22,554 nucleotides of DNA from UBA6624 sp964517115 [NCBI: uncultured bacterium] (GTDB lineage: Bacteria; UBP7; UBA6624), in the NCBI GenBank assembly GCA_964517115.1, contig CAZFBE010000007.1, positions 20,581-43,134 of the forward strand, given 5' to 3'. Below the pieces are notes generated by a model. The model saw nothing but the letters and a program-made list of their open reading frames with translations. It did no database searches and was not told the DNA's origin. A program made the position numbers and the translations under genes. This document shows positions 8,058 through 15,797 of the stretch, in pieces (the stretch's first letter is position 1; each line of letters opens with the position of its first letter).

Positions 8058-11000
8058 ATGAAAAAAAGATTATCACTGATATTTTTAATACTATTTAAAT
8101 TCCATTTACATGGAGAAGAAGCAATCCTGCCAAGACATCCTTCCCCCTCTCCTGATGGATCTCAAATTGCCTTTAGTTGGCAAGGGGACATATGGACTGT
8201 CTCAAGCAGTGGTGGAGAAGCAAAGAGATTGACGATACATCCAGCATACGACCATTCTCCAGTTTGGTCCCCTGACGGATCTCAAATTGGTTTTGTTTCT
8301 GACAGGTGGGGCAATGATGATATATACATAACATCAAAAAATGGTGGAAAACCAGAACGGCTTACATACTGGTCAGGATCTGACCTTATATCAGGCTTCT
8401 CAAATGATGGAGCAAGCATTATCTTTACAAGCACCAGATATGAAACAAATTACAGAAATCCTGAAATGTACAAAATAAACATAAATGAAAAAGATACCCC
8501 TGTTCGCTTTACAGAATATCTGGGTTATCAACCAACCTACTCTCCTGACGGAAAAATTCTTGCCTATATGAGGGGGTCTGAAAGTACCAGGAGAAAAGGA
8601 TATAGAGGATCTGGAGATGCGGACATATGGATAAAAGAAACAGGAAAAGATGCAAAATTAATGACAAAATTTGAAGGGGCTGATCATTCTCCAATGTGGT
8701 CTCCTGATGGAAAAACAATCTGGTATGTATCAGAAAAAGATGGAACTTACAACCTTCACTCAACAAATCTCAAAGGGAAAACAAAACAACATACAGACTT
8801 TGAAAAAGATGGCCCTAGGAATGCATCTATATCTTCTGATGGAACATTGATATCAATGGAGGTTGGAGGAGGAATTCTTCTCTTTGAAACAGGACCTCAA
8901 AAATTAAAAGAATTAAAAATTGAAGTAACCGGAGATTCTCTATCTAATGATTTTGAATGGAAAACAGTAACTTCTGGAGCATCATCTTTTTCAATTTCCC
9001 CAAGTGATTCCAATGCATTGCTTGTTGTTCTCGATGGAGATATCTGGCTACAGGATTTAGAAAAAGAAGAATCCCATAGAGTGACATTTACAGCTGAACA
9101 AGAAATTTATGTTCAATGGACAGATGATGGAGAAAAAATTCTTTTCACCTCAAGCTCATGTCCTGAAGGTTCTGAAAAAGAAATATGCAACACAGAACAA
9201 ATATGGATAGCTGAACCTTCTGAAGAAAAAGAAGAAATCAGAGAAGTGGAAGAGTGGAAAACGTACCAAATAACAAGTGATTCAAACCCAACACATCGTC
9301 CAAAGGTTTCTCCAAATGGGAAAAAGATTGCATTTGTGAGAAATTATGGAAAGCTCATTGTTGCAGATTATGACCCATCTTCAGAAAATAAAGAGGAAAT
9401 TATCACAAATGAAATTGAACTAAGGGATGGCTGGGATTGGCCCTTGATTTCATGGAGTCCAGATTCAGAATGGATATCTTGGAATGTTGAAGATATAGAA
9501 CACAATTCTGATATATGGATTGCAAAAGCAGACGGGTCAACAAGTCCAAAAAACGTATCATCTCATCCTGACATGGATATGTACCCAACATGGAGTAAAA
9601 ATGGACGTGTTTTGGCCTTCTCGAGCACAAGGACGAGCTTTAGCCCTAGGGGAAGCTCGACATATTCAGATATCTGGTATGTTTTCTTAAGAGAAAATGA
9701 CGAAGACCTTAGCCAGCAAGAAAGAGAAGAGTTGTGGGAAAAGGAAGAAGAAGAAAGAGGTGAAGATTCAAAATGGGTCGAGATTGACCTAGAAGACATT
9801 GAATTTAGGCTAAGAAGGGCAACCTCCTTTGATGGAAGCGAAACTGAAGTTCTTCTAAACGAAGAAGGTTCAAGGATTATATTCAGAGGTACCCATGACG
9901 GAAGCGACCTCTACTCAATGTCAATGAATGATTTTGGATTTTTTGGATCAGCAGCAACCAAGGTAACATCAGGACATTCTCCAAGCAAAATAAGATGGAG
10001 CAATGATGGGAAAAAAATACACTACCTTAAGTCTGGAGGGACAGTCTATTCAACATCGCCAACAAAAAATTCTGTTTCGCAAAAATCATTTAGGGCAAGA
10101 TATAAGTTGGATAGAGTCCAGCAAAGAAAAGTTGTTTTTGAAGAAGCCTGGGCCACAATGTACAGAGGTTTTTATGACCCAAACCTACATGGAGCGAATT
10201 GGGAAGATATCCATAAAAGATACCTTCCGTGGGCTGTAAATGCAGCCCATCCGAGAGATTTTGATTACATAATCGATTCAATGCTTGGAGAATTAAATGG
10301 AAGCCATCTTGGATACTACGGAAGAATACCCTCTTTGGATGAAAGCAGGGAGTACACGGGATCATTAGGCCTTCTTTTTGACTGGGAACATGAAGGAAAA
10401 GGTCTTATGGTCAAATCGATAATAGAAAACACGCCTGCTGATAAGCACAATATCGATTTGAAGAAAGGCGACATAGTAACAAAGGTAAATAAAGTCAATA
10501 TAGACGGAGAGAATATACATAATTTATTAATTGATACATCTTCTAATGAGATACCCTTGACCATTGAAAGAAAAACGAAAGATCAAGAAATCAAGAACGA
10601 AGTTTGGTTCTCTAATATAAAGGATGGAGACAAGGTGTCCTCTCCTCTTTTTGTAGGTTTTGGAGTTTCTGGTTTTGAAATTGAAATGGCTGGATTGAAA
10701 ACAGAAAAGAAAGGTCACTTTCATCTGATAGTTGATGATGCTCCATCAAAGAAAGGCTCAATAATACCAGCTGATGAAACACATATCCATTACATGTTGG
10801 GTGAAAAATACGGATACGTTGAACTTGAACCGGGAGAACACACCTTAACAATCCAACTTGCAGATGGTCTACATGAGATCATCGATGACAATCTCTACAA
10901 AACAATAACAATTGAAGTGGTAGAAAAAGAAGAGATGCTTCCAAAAGTCTTCTTCACCTACCCAAAAGACAAGTCTGTTTTCAAAGGAGCATTTGAAGTT

Positions 11001-12173
11001 TCTTTCAGCACTGTTCTAGATCTTCCATTAAATGTTCCAGCGGACCCAATGAAAGATGGGCACGACCATAGCAACCATTCAGGGCATGGAGCCCAAATGG
11101 ACAATGGAAACACTCAAATGGTATGTTCTATGTGTGATGGCAAGGGTTGTGAGCATTGTGATGATGGGGATATGGCAGATAAAGGAATGCACGATGGACA
11201 CAACCATGACCATGGGGTTAAGGAAAAAATTTCATTTGACCATGGGGTTGACCCAATTGATGTTTATCTTTCTTTGATAATCAATGGCGAAAATATTGAA
11301 AAGGGGGAAATCGTTCCCCATGATATCAACCATCTTCACTTTGGCAAAGAAGTTGAAACAACAATACTCAACTTAGACCCTGGAAAACACACATTGACAC
11401 TCCAGGCAACAAATTCAAAGCAAGAGTCTTTAGGAGTTGATTTTGCATCAACGATAGAGTTGGAAGTTTTGGGTGAAGTTGAAGAAAAAACAATTGAAAT
11501 AGAACCGGTTTCCTCATATTCAATAAGAAGCGCGCTTTATGAGCAGTGGGTGAAAGAAAACAGAGAGAAAACTGAAGAAGATTCTGGTGGGAAACTTGGA
11601 TATGTTCATATTCAAGGAATGAGCCAACCAAGCTTGGAAAGGTTTGAAGCAGAACTTTATTCTGTTGGCCATGGAAAAGAAGGACTGGTTATTGATGTCA
11701 GAGACAATGGTGGAGGATGGACAACAGACATGCTTCTTCAGATTCTGATGGTTGAAAGGCATGCCTACACGATTCCAAGAGGCGCAAGCGAAGGAAGTTT
11801 CGGATACCCTCAAAACAGGCTATCGATGTACTCTTGGACAAAGCCAATCATTGTATTGTGTAATCAAAATTCGTACAGCAATGCAGAGATATTTTCACAT
11901 GCAATCAAAACACTGGGCAGAGGGAAAGTGGTTGGAGTGCCTACAAGAGGAGCAGTGATATCAACAGGCTCAAAAGGGCTTATAGACGGATCTTCAATGA
12001 GGTATCCTTTCAGGGGCTGGTTTGTTGCAGATGGAGACAAACTCGGAAAGAACCAAGAGAACGGACCTGCGATACCAGACATCATCGTTGAGATAACTCC
12101 AGAAGACGAAATAAGCGGAAATGACCCTCAGCTTGATGCGGCAATCAAATCCTTGCTCAGAGATGTAAAGTAA
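8058..12173 (+). CDS. Exported tricorn-like protease (TolB-like propellers, PDZ, S41) with inserted DUF4399-like domains
   Basis: This 1371-residue protein has a signal-like N-terminus (MKKRLSLIFLILF), so it probably acts in the periplasm or at the surface, unlike cytosolic archaeal tricorn. Residues 30 to about 690 are WD40-like/TolB blades, each with SPDG-type turns (SPDGSQI, SPDGKIL, SPDGKTI, SPNGKKI, SPDSEWI). Residues 690-765 match the tricorn C1 domain (FYDPNLHGANW, GELNGSHLG), a PDZ domain spans about 766-845, and the C2/S41 domain runs from about 1150 to the end (IDVRDNGGG, NSYSNAEIF, KNQENGPAIPDI, NDPQLDAAI). By alignment with Thermoplasma tricorn the catalytic set is S749-H750, S1274 and E1334. 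Between PDZ and C2, where tricorn has no extra domain, lie two DUF4399-like domains and a His/Cys-rich loop. Tricorn-type enzymes degrade peptides or unfolded proteins; the substrate here is unknown. Strong ribosome site AAGGAG. Confidence 0.92.
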   Translation: MKKRLSLIFLILFKFHLHGEEAILPRHPSPSPDGSQIAFSWQGDIWTVSSSGGEAKRLTIHPAYDHSPVWSPDGSQIGFVSDRWGNDDIYITSKNGGKPERLTYWSGSDLISGFSNDGASIIFTSTRYETNYRNPEMYKININEKDTPVRFTEYLGYQPTYSPDGKILAYMRGSESTRRKGYRGSGDADIWIKETGKDAKLMTKFEGADHSPMWSPDGKTIWYVSEKDGTYNLHSTNLKGKTKQHTDFEKDGPRNASISSDGTLISMEVGGGILLFETGPQKLKELKIEVTGDSLSNDFEWKTVTSGASSFSISPSDSNALLVVLDGDIWLQDLEKEESHRVTFTAEQEIYVQWTDDGEKILFTSSSCPEGSEKEICNTEQIWIAEPSEEKEEIREVEEWKTYQITSDSNPTHRPKVSPNGKKIAFVRNYGKLIVADYDPSSENKEEIITNEIELRDGWDWPLISWSPDSEWISWNVEDIEHNSDIWIAKADGSTSPKNVSSHPDMDMYPTWSKNGRVLAFSSTRTSFSPRGSSTYSDIWYVFLRENDEDLSQQEREELWEKEEEERGEDSKWVEIDLEDIEFRLRRATSFDGSETEVLLNEEGSRIIFRGTHDGSDLYSMSMNDFGFFGSAATKVTSGHSPSKIRWSNDGKKIHYLKSGGTVYSTSPTKNSVSQKSFRARYKLDRVQQRKVVFEEAWATMYRGFYDPNLHGANWEDIHKRYLPWAVNAAHPRDFDYIIDSMLGELNGSHLGYYGRIPSLDESREYTGSLGLLFDWEHEGKGLMVKSIIENTPADKHNIDLKKGDIVTKVNKVNIDGENIHNLLIDTSSNEIPLTIERKTKDQEIKNEVWFSNIKDGDKVSSPLFVGFGVSGFEIEMAGLKTEKKGHFHLIVDDAPSKKGSIIPADETHIHYMLGEKYGYVELEPGEHTLTIQLADGLHEIIDDNLYKTITIEVVEKEEMLPKVFFTYPKDKSVFKGAFEVSFSTVLDLPLNVPADPMKDGHDHSNHSGHGAQMDNGNTQMVCSMCDGKGCEHCDDGDMADKGMHDGHNHDHGVKEKISFDHGVDPIDVYLSLIINGENIEKGEIVPHDINHLHFGKEVETTILNLDPGKHTLTLQATNSKQESLGVDFASTIELEVLGEVEEKTIEIEPVSSYSIRSALYEQWVKENREKTEEDSGGKLGYVHIQGMSQPSLERFEAELYSVGHGKEGLVIDVRDNGGGWTTDMLLQILMVERHAYTIPRGASEGSFGYPQNRLSMYSWTKPIIVLCNQNSYSNAEIFSHAIKTLGRGKVVGVPTRGAVISTGSKGLIDGSSMRYPFRGWFVADGDKLGKNQENGPAIPDIIVEITPEDEISGNDPQLDAAIKSLLRDVK
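10602..10919 (+). other. DUF4399-like domain 1 inserted in the tricorn-like protease
   Basis: Residues 849-954. The pattern fits DUF4399 well: an opening with DGDKVSSPLFVGFGVSG, then GHFHLIVDD, IIPADETHIHY, LEPGEHTLTIQLADGLHE and a closing ITIEV strand. It is an all-beta domain of unknown function, usually found alone in small exported proteins. The conserved His residues (GHFH, HIH, LHE) are kept. The domain follows the PDZ domain directly. Confidence 0.75.
11061..11213 (+). other. His/Cys-rich presumptive metal-binding segment
   Basis: Residues 1002-1052 hold nine His and four Cys in 51 residues. Four His come first (H1002, H1004, H1007, H1010), then C1023-x2-C1026-x4-C1031-x2-C1034 with H1033, then H1045, H1048, H1050 and H1052. 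The central CSMCDGKG matches the CxxCxGxG repeat of DnaJ-type zinc fingers. Binding of zinc, copper or another metal is inferred from composition only. Confidence 0.65.
11208..11249 (+). repeat. Short in-frame direct repeat at the edge of the His-rich segment
   Basis: GACCATGGGGTT occurs at 11208-11219 and again at 11238-11249, offset by exactly 30 bases, so both copies encode DHGV in the same frame. It could be a remnant of in-frame slippage that lengthened the His-rich loop, or chance. Confidence 0.6.
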
Positions 12174-12181
12174 ATAAAAAA

Positions 12182-13024
12182 CTATTGAGGCCTTGAAAGG
12201 TCAATGTTCTTGAACAACCTGTAACCCAGGAATATGAAAATGACTGACCAGGCGACTGATTGCATTGCGTAGATTGAAGCAATATCTATTGCATCCTTGC
12301 CAGAAACAATAATTGGAACCCATAAACCCATCGTAGGCAAAGCAGGCCACCCCTCCTTTAAGCCACCCATCGTAACAAGGGATGTAAAAACTTCATTCTC
12401 AATTTTTATGGGAAGTCTCCAAAACCAGCTTATAAGGGGCCAACAGCAAAAAGCCAAGGCAATTGCTGCCTTTTGGTTGAATTTTGCAGAAAGGAAATAA
12501 AGGGCTGACATGACAACAAACATGAATGATGAAAGAAGGGTCCAAAAAACGGTTGCAAGCTCTTTTGCAGCCGGAAGCCCGAGAGGTATGTCAAAATCTG
12601 GAAGTTGACGAGTCAAAAAAGCAACATTCTTCACAATCTCATAACCTTCAGTCCTGACAACACCATACTCAAACAAGAGCCAATAAAGCCCAGAAAGTAT
12701 CACCCAGCCAGGAACAAAAAGTCCAAAGAACCTGCCCAAACTGTATTCGAGCCTGCTTATTGGAGCTGTGATTATAGGAGTAAGTGTCTTTTTCCTCAAA
12801 TCCTCCCTCAGCAAATCAGCGGCTTGGTAAGAGATGACCAAAAACAAGAAACCTATCCCCGTCCATGTAAACGTAACCACGGTTGCATCTTGGCTCTGGG
12901 ATAAAGCATATGTTGAAAGGCCAAATAGAAGAGCACCTATAAAAACCATTCTGAGAGCTTTTCTGTTTCCAACAACAGACTGAAAAGTCATCTTTCCAAT
13001 CGTTAATATATTTTTAAATTTCAT
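12182..13024 (-). CDS. ABC-2-type transporter permease
   Basis: This 280-residue integral membrane protein is the permease of an ABC exporter whose ATPase is encoded just upstream. It shows about six hydrophobic spans: near ALRMVFIGALLFGLSTYAL, FTWTGIGFLFLVISY, FFGLFVPGWVILSGLYWLLF, VFWTLLSSFMFVVMSALYFL, AAIALAFCCWPLISWFW and a last one at the C-terminus. Between spans two and three lies LLREDLRKKTLTPIITAPISRLEYSLGR in two parts, the cytoplasmic coupling region typical of ABC-2/NatB/NosY-like permeases. A longer frame begins at a TTG at 13057, but the ATG at 13024 begins one base after the ATPase stop and gives the usual short cytosolic N-terminus. The substrate is unknown. It ends the 12-gene run and converges with the tricorn-like gene, leaving eight bases between the stops. 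Confidence 0.85.
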   Translation of the reverse strand: MKFKNILTIGKMTFQSVVGNRKALRMVFIGALLFGLSTYALSQSQDATVVTFTWTGIGFLFLVISYQAADLLREDLRKKTLTPIITAPISRLEYSLGRFFGLFVPGWVILSGLYWLLFEYGVVRTEGYEIVKNVAFLTRQLPDFDIPLGLPAAKELATVFWTLLSSFMFVVMSALYFLSAKFNQKAAIALAFCCWPLISWFWRLPIKIENEVFTSLVTMGGLKEGWPALPTMGLWVPIIVSGKDAIDIASIYAMQSVAWSVIFIFLGYRLFKNIDLSRPQ

Positions 13025-13025
13025 C

Positions 13026-13913
13026 TTATTTCGCGCTTTTTGAAACAACCCAATCAATTAAGTCAGTCTTGCTTTCGGATACCTCTATTATCTTTGAGCC
13101 TGAATCAATCAACTTTTGAATTTGTTTTTCCCTATCTTTCTCACTCACAAGAACAACCCATGAGTTATTTACCTTTTTACTTTTAGGGATAATCTTTTTA
13201 TTGTTTTTGTAAATTATTTTTACTTCATCCTGGATTGAAAGATCCTTATTACTGCCCTCACCCTGAACTTTTCCATTTTCTATAAAAACAAACCTGTCAC
13301 AAATGCTTTCAACCATTTCCATATTGTGACTACACAAAAGAAGAGTCTTTCCCTTTTTTTTCAAATCAAGCAAAATTTCATTTAAAGCCTTTCTCCCAAA
13401 GGGGTCAAGCCCCCATGCTGGCTCATCAAAGATGATTAAGTCAGGATTATGAAAAAGACTTCTAACAATCCCGACTCTTCTAAGAAGCCCTTTTGAAAGC
13501 TTTCCTGAAAGTCTATTCATGTGAGCACCAAGTCCCAATGATGAAACTAAGCTTTTTGAATATTCAAGAACCTCTGAAGCCTTCATCCCGTGTAAGTTCC
13601 CAATTTCCCTTAAATATGATTTAGGAGTCAGGTAATCAGGACAAAAGAAAAACTCTGGTAAATAACCAATCTTCTCTTTCCCTTGTGTTTCTCCTGGGTT
13701 ATGTCCAAATACCCTAGCCTCTCCACCTTGGAGTTTAACCAAGTCAAGCAAAGATCCTATAAGGGTGCTTTTGCCTGCTCCGTTAGGGCCGATTAATCCA
13801 ACAAATTCTCCTGGATTTACAGTTAATGAAAAATCATCAAGAGCTTTTATTTTGCCAAAATGCCTTAGAGCATTCTCCACATGTATTGGACTTAGATTTT
13901 TTTCTTCCGTCAA
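13026..13913 (-). CDS. ABC transporter ATP-binding protein, ABC-2/NatA-like
   Basis: This 295-residue ATPase energises the adjacent permease. It has Walker A GPNGAGKST (42-50), a degenerate Q-loop GYLPEF (83-88), as is common in NatA-like exporters, the signature LSKGLLRRVGIV (139-150), Walker B LIIFDEP (159-165) and the H-loop His in CSHN (H196). Residues after about 210 form a short C-terminal extension, as in many ABC-2 ATPases. The start is a TTG whose last bases form the TGA stop of the upstream gene (TTGA overlap). No ATG is available before the Walker A motif, so the TTG is the best choice. Tight coupling to the upstream acidic exported protein suggests that the three genes form one unit, but the transported substrate cannot be deduced. 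Confidence 0.9.
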   Translation of the reverse strand: MTEEKNLSPIHVENALRHFGKIKALDDFSLTVNPGEFVGLIGPNGAGKSTLIGSLLDLVKLQGGEARVFGHNPGETQGKEKIGYLPEFFFCPDYLTPKSYLREIGNLHGMKASEVLEYSKSLVSSLGLGAHMNRLSGKLSKGLLRRVGIVRSLFHNPDLIIFDEPAWGLDPFGRKALNEILLDLKKKGKTLLLCSHNMEMVESICDRFVFIENGKVQGEGSNKDLSIQDEVKIIYKNNKKIIPKSKKVNNSWVVLVSEKDREKQIQKLIDSGSKIIEVSESKTDLIDWVVSKSAK

Positions 13914-15055
13914 TTTAATGTTTCAGAAATAAAAAGAGGAAAATCTAATTTCATCTCAACTCCAGAAGGCGAAATGTCAGAAGGAAGATAACCTTTCATC
14001 TCTAGCATTAAATCCATAGATCTTGAAACAAGCATTCCATTCTCGCTGTCTATAACAAGCTCTCCGTCTCCAGACAAGATTATCCTCATGTCATAATCAG
14101 AACAATTTCCCTCTCCTAGATAATCGTCTGTTGAAAACCCTTCTTCAACCTCTTGCATGCTTTCCATTGCTAAGCATAAATCCTCTAAGCTTAACGTACC
14201 AAAAGCATCTAGCGAAAAAACAAGATCATTGCCTTCAGTTCCAACTAACGTCTGCCTTACCCCCATTTCAGGAATCATGGATTCAAGAAAATCTTTAACA
14301 TAAACATACTCCTCTTCAGACGGAACATCTTCATTCCATTCTTTTTCTTGCTCGTACCAAAAATCAAATACTTTCATTATGTTGGCAATATTCCATTCTT
14401 TTGAATAATCAGAATTTATCCTGTCTAAGGGAATATATCCAAACATCCAAGGAACAACATCTTCAATACCAGAACCCAACATTTCATATCTGCTAGATTC
14501 AATCTTTTCCCTGTAGTCAACCCAGTAAAGATATTCACTCTCCCCCATCTCCTTTTCGTTCTCATTTCCTATATCAAATGTTAACAAAGCACCCTTTCCA
14601 TCCAAAAGCATTGTTCCTATATAACCGTCTAGCATTTCTAAAGTTTCATCAATGGGATAACCAAATATTCTCGCTAGAGAAAGAGCATCAACTGGCTCTT
14701 CAGTCTGGTTGTCTTCAAAACTCACTTCCAAATTTGAATCCTCTACAAAAATAGCAAATTGGAAATCATCTTCATCTTTCTTAATTTTTGTCAAAAATTC
14801 GGCTGAAAGACTCATATCAGCAACAAGGTCTTGCTGATCTTGAATAGGGCCAAACCCAATTGACAAATCCCAGTTCCAACTCTTTTCAGAATCATCTACA
14901 CTTAAAACTAAATCCAAACCACCATCTGGGAATATGTTTTTTTGGTTCTCTTTGTTTATCAAAATAGAACCTTGAGCTGCAGGAGCGACAACAAGAAAGT
15001 ATCCGACTATACAAAGACCCCAAAAAAGGAGATTAGTTTTATTTTTCTTTTTCAT
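13910..15055 (-). CDS. Acidic exported protein of unknown function
   Basis: I do not recognise this 381-residue protein. The N-terminus is a clear signal or anchor (KKKNKTN followed by LLFWGLCIVGYFLVVAPAAQ) with a likely signal-peptidase I site after AAQG and no lipobox Cys. The mature part is strongly acidic and alternates hydrophobic residues as in beta strands (LDLVLSVDDS, LSLSAEFL-like stretches, MRIILSGDGELVIDSENGM, LDLMLEMKG). That pattern recalls LolA/LppX-like or other beta-rich periplasmic proteins, without a specific motif. There is one Cys pair (LCLAM and GNCSDY). The start is well supported by GGGAG at 15060-15064, and the gene overlaps sdhB by 17 bases. Its stop overlaps the ABC ATPase start, so it may be an extracytoplasmic partner of that exporter; this is inference from position only. 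Confidence 0.75.
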   Translation of the reverse strand: MKKKNKTNLLFWGLCIVGYFLVVAPAAQGSILINKENQKNIFPDGGLDLVLSVDDSEKSWNWDLSIGFGPIQDQQDLVADMSLSAEFLTKIKKDEDDFQFAIFVEDSNLEVSFEDNQTEEPVDALSLARIFGYPIDETLEMLDGYIGTMLLDGKGALLTFDIGNENEKEMGESEYLYWVDYREKIESSRYEMLGSGIEDVVPWMFGYIPLDRINSDYSKEWNIANIMKVFDFWYEQEKEWNEDVPSEEEYVYVKDFLESMIPEMGVRQTLVGTEGNDLVFSLDAFGTLSLEDLCLAMESMQEVEEGFSTDDYLGEGNCSDYDMRIILSGDGELVIDSENGMLVSRSMDLMLEMKGYLPSDISPSGVEMKLDFPLFISETLN

Positions 15056-15797
15056 CGTTCTCCCAAATTATAGAGCCATTGCTATCATTATTTTCAATGC
15101 CTTGCAAAATAACTTTCTTAACTGCTGCTATTGCGCCGGTAACATCTATGTCTCTAGGACATGCATCAGTGCAGTTTCCAATTGTGTGGCATCTGAAAAC
15201 ACCATCATGACCACCCACTTTATCTATTATCTTTTCAGCCTCTTCATTCCTGCTGTCTAAAATAAATCTTGCTGCCATGACCAAAGCCTGTGGCCCCAAG
15301 TAATCAGAATCAGACCAAAGAGATGGGCAGGAAGTTGTGCAACATGAGCACCAAATACATTTTGTCATGTCTTCTATTTTCTCAAAATCTTCCGGAGACA
15401 TCAAGAGTTCCTTTTCCCCAGCTTTATGCTCTTTTGCCACAACCCATGGGTTCACAGATTTGACCTTATCTAGCAATGGATCCATTTCAACAATTAAATC
15501 CTTCTCTACAGGAACCCCTTTCAAAGGAGCTATATTGATTGGTTTTTTTCCTGGTATATCACCAACGAAAGTTTGACAAGCAAGCTTATTGATGCCATCA
15601 ATCATCATCCCATCGCTACCACATACACCATGAGCGCAAGATGACCGAAAACCAAGAGTTGTATCAATCTCATCTCTTATCTTCAACAAAACATCAAGAA
15701 TTTTGTCGTTTTCATCAACATCAAGCGTGTATTCGTCAATCCAGGACTTTGGATTCTTTTCCGGATGGAATCTCTGTATTCTAAAAATTCTTAACAT
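15039..15797 (-). CDS. sdhB: Succinate dehydrogenase iron-sulfur subunit
   Basis: This 252-residue protein carries electrons from the flavin of SdhA to quinone through three iron-sulfur clusters. The N-terminal ferredoxin domain has C54, C59, D62 and C74 (CAHGVCGSDG ... LAC), the same Asp-containing 2Fe-2S ligand set as in E. coli SdhB. The C-terminal domain has C147, C150 and C153 with C157-Pro (CIWCSCCTTSCP) for the 4Fe-4S cluster. C203, C209 and C213-Pro (CHTIGNCTDACP) hold the 3Fe-4S cluster. All ligands are present, so the subunit should be functional. Its ATG follows the sdhA TGA with no base between them. An extra Cys, C152, sits in the 4Fe-4S motif as in many SdhB proteins. Confidence 0.96.
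   Translation of the reverse strand: MLRIFRIQRFHPEKNPKSWIDEYTLDVDENDKILDVLLKIRDEIDTTLGFRSSCAHGVCGSDGMMIDGINKLACQTFVGDIPGKKPINIAPLKGVPVEKDLIVEMDPLLDKVKSVNPWVVAKEHKAGEKELLMSPEDFEKIEDMTKCIWCSCCTTSCPSLWSDSDYLGPQALVMAARFILDSRNEEAEKIIDKVGGHDGVFRCHTIGNCTDACPRDIDVTGAIAAVKKVILQGIENNDSNGSIIWENDEKEK

Larger units (their letters stand above)
10941..11468 (+). other. DUF4399-like domain 2 with His/Cys-rich insertion
   Basis: Residues 962-1137. The start (FFTYPKDKSVFKGAFEVSF) and the end (IVPHDINHLHFG, LDPGKHTLTLQATN, STIELEV) repeat the plan of the preceding domain, so this looks like a diverged tandem copy. The loop that holds GHFHLIVDD in copy 1 is here replaced or extended by a long His- and Cys-rich segment. 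The copy assignment is by eye and less certain than for domain 1. Confidence 0.6.

Noticed and set aside
9563-9799. Antisense open frames within the tricorn-like gene
   Set aside because: They are short, lack recognisable motifs, and lie wholly inside a well-supported gene. They are shadows of its codon composition.
11056-11277. Separate small gene over the His-rich region in another frame
   Set aside because: Its frame is Met/Thr-rich read-through of the CAC/CAT/GAT codons of the protease; no ribosome site or family match is seen.
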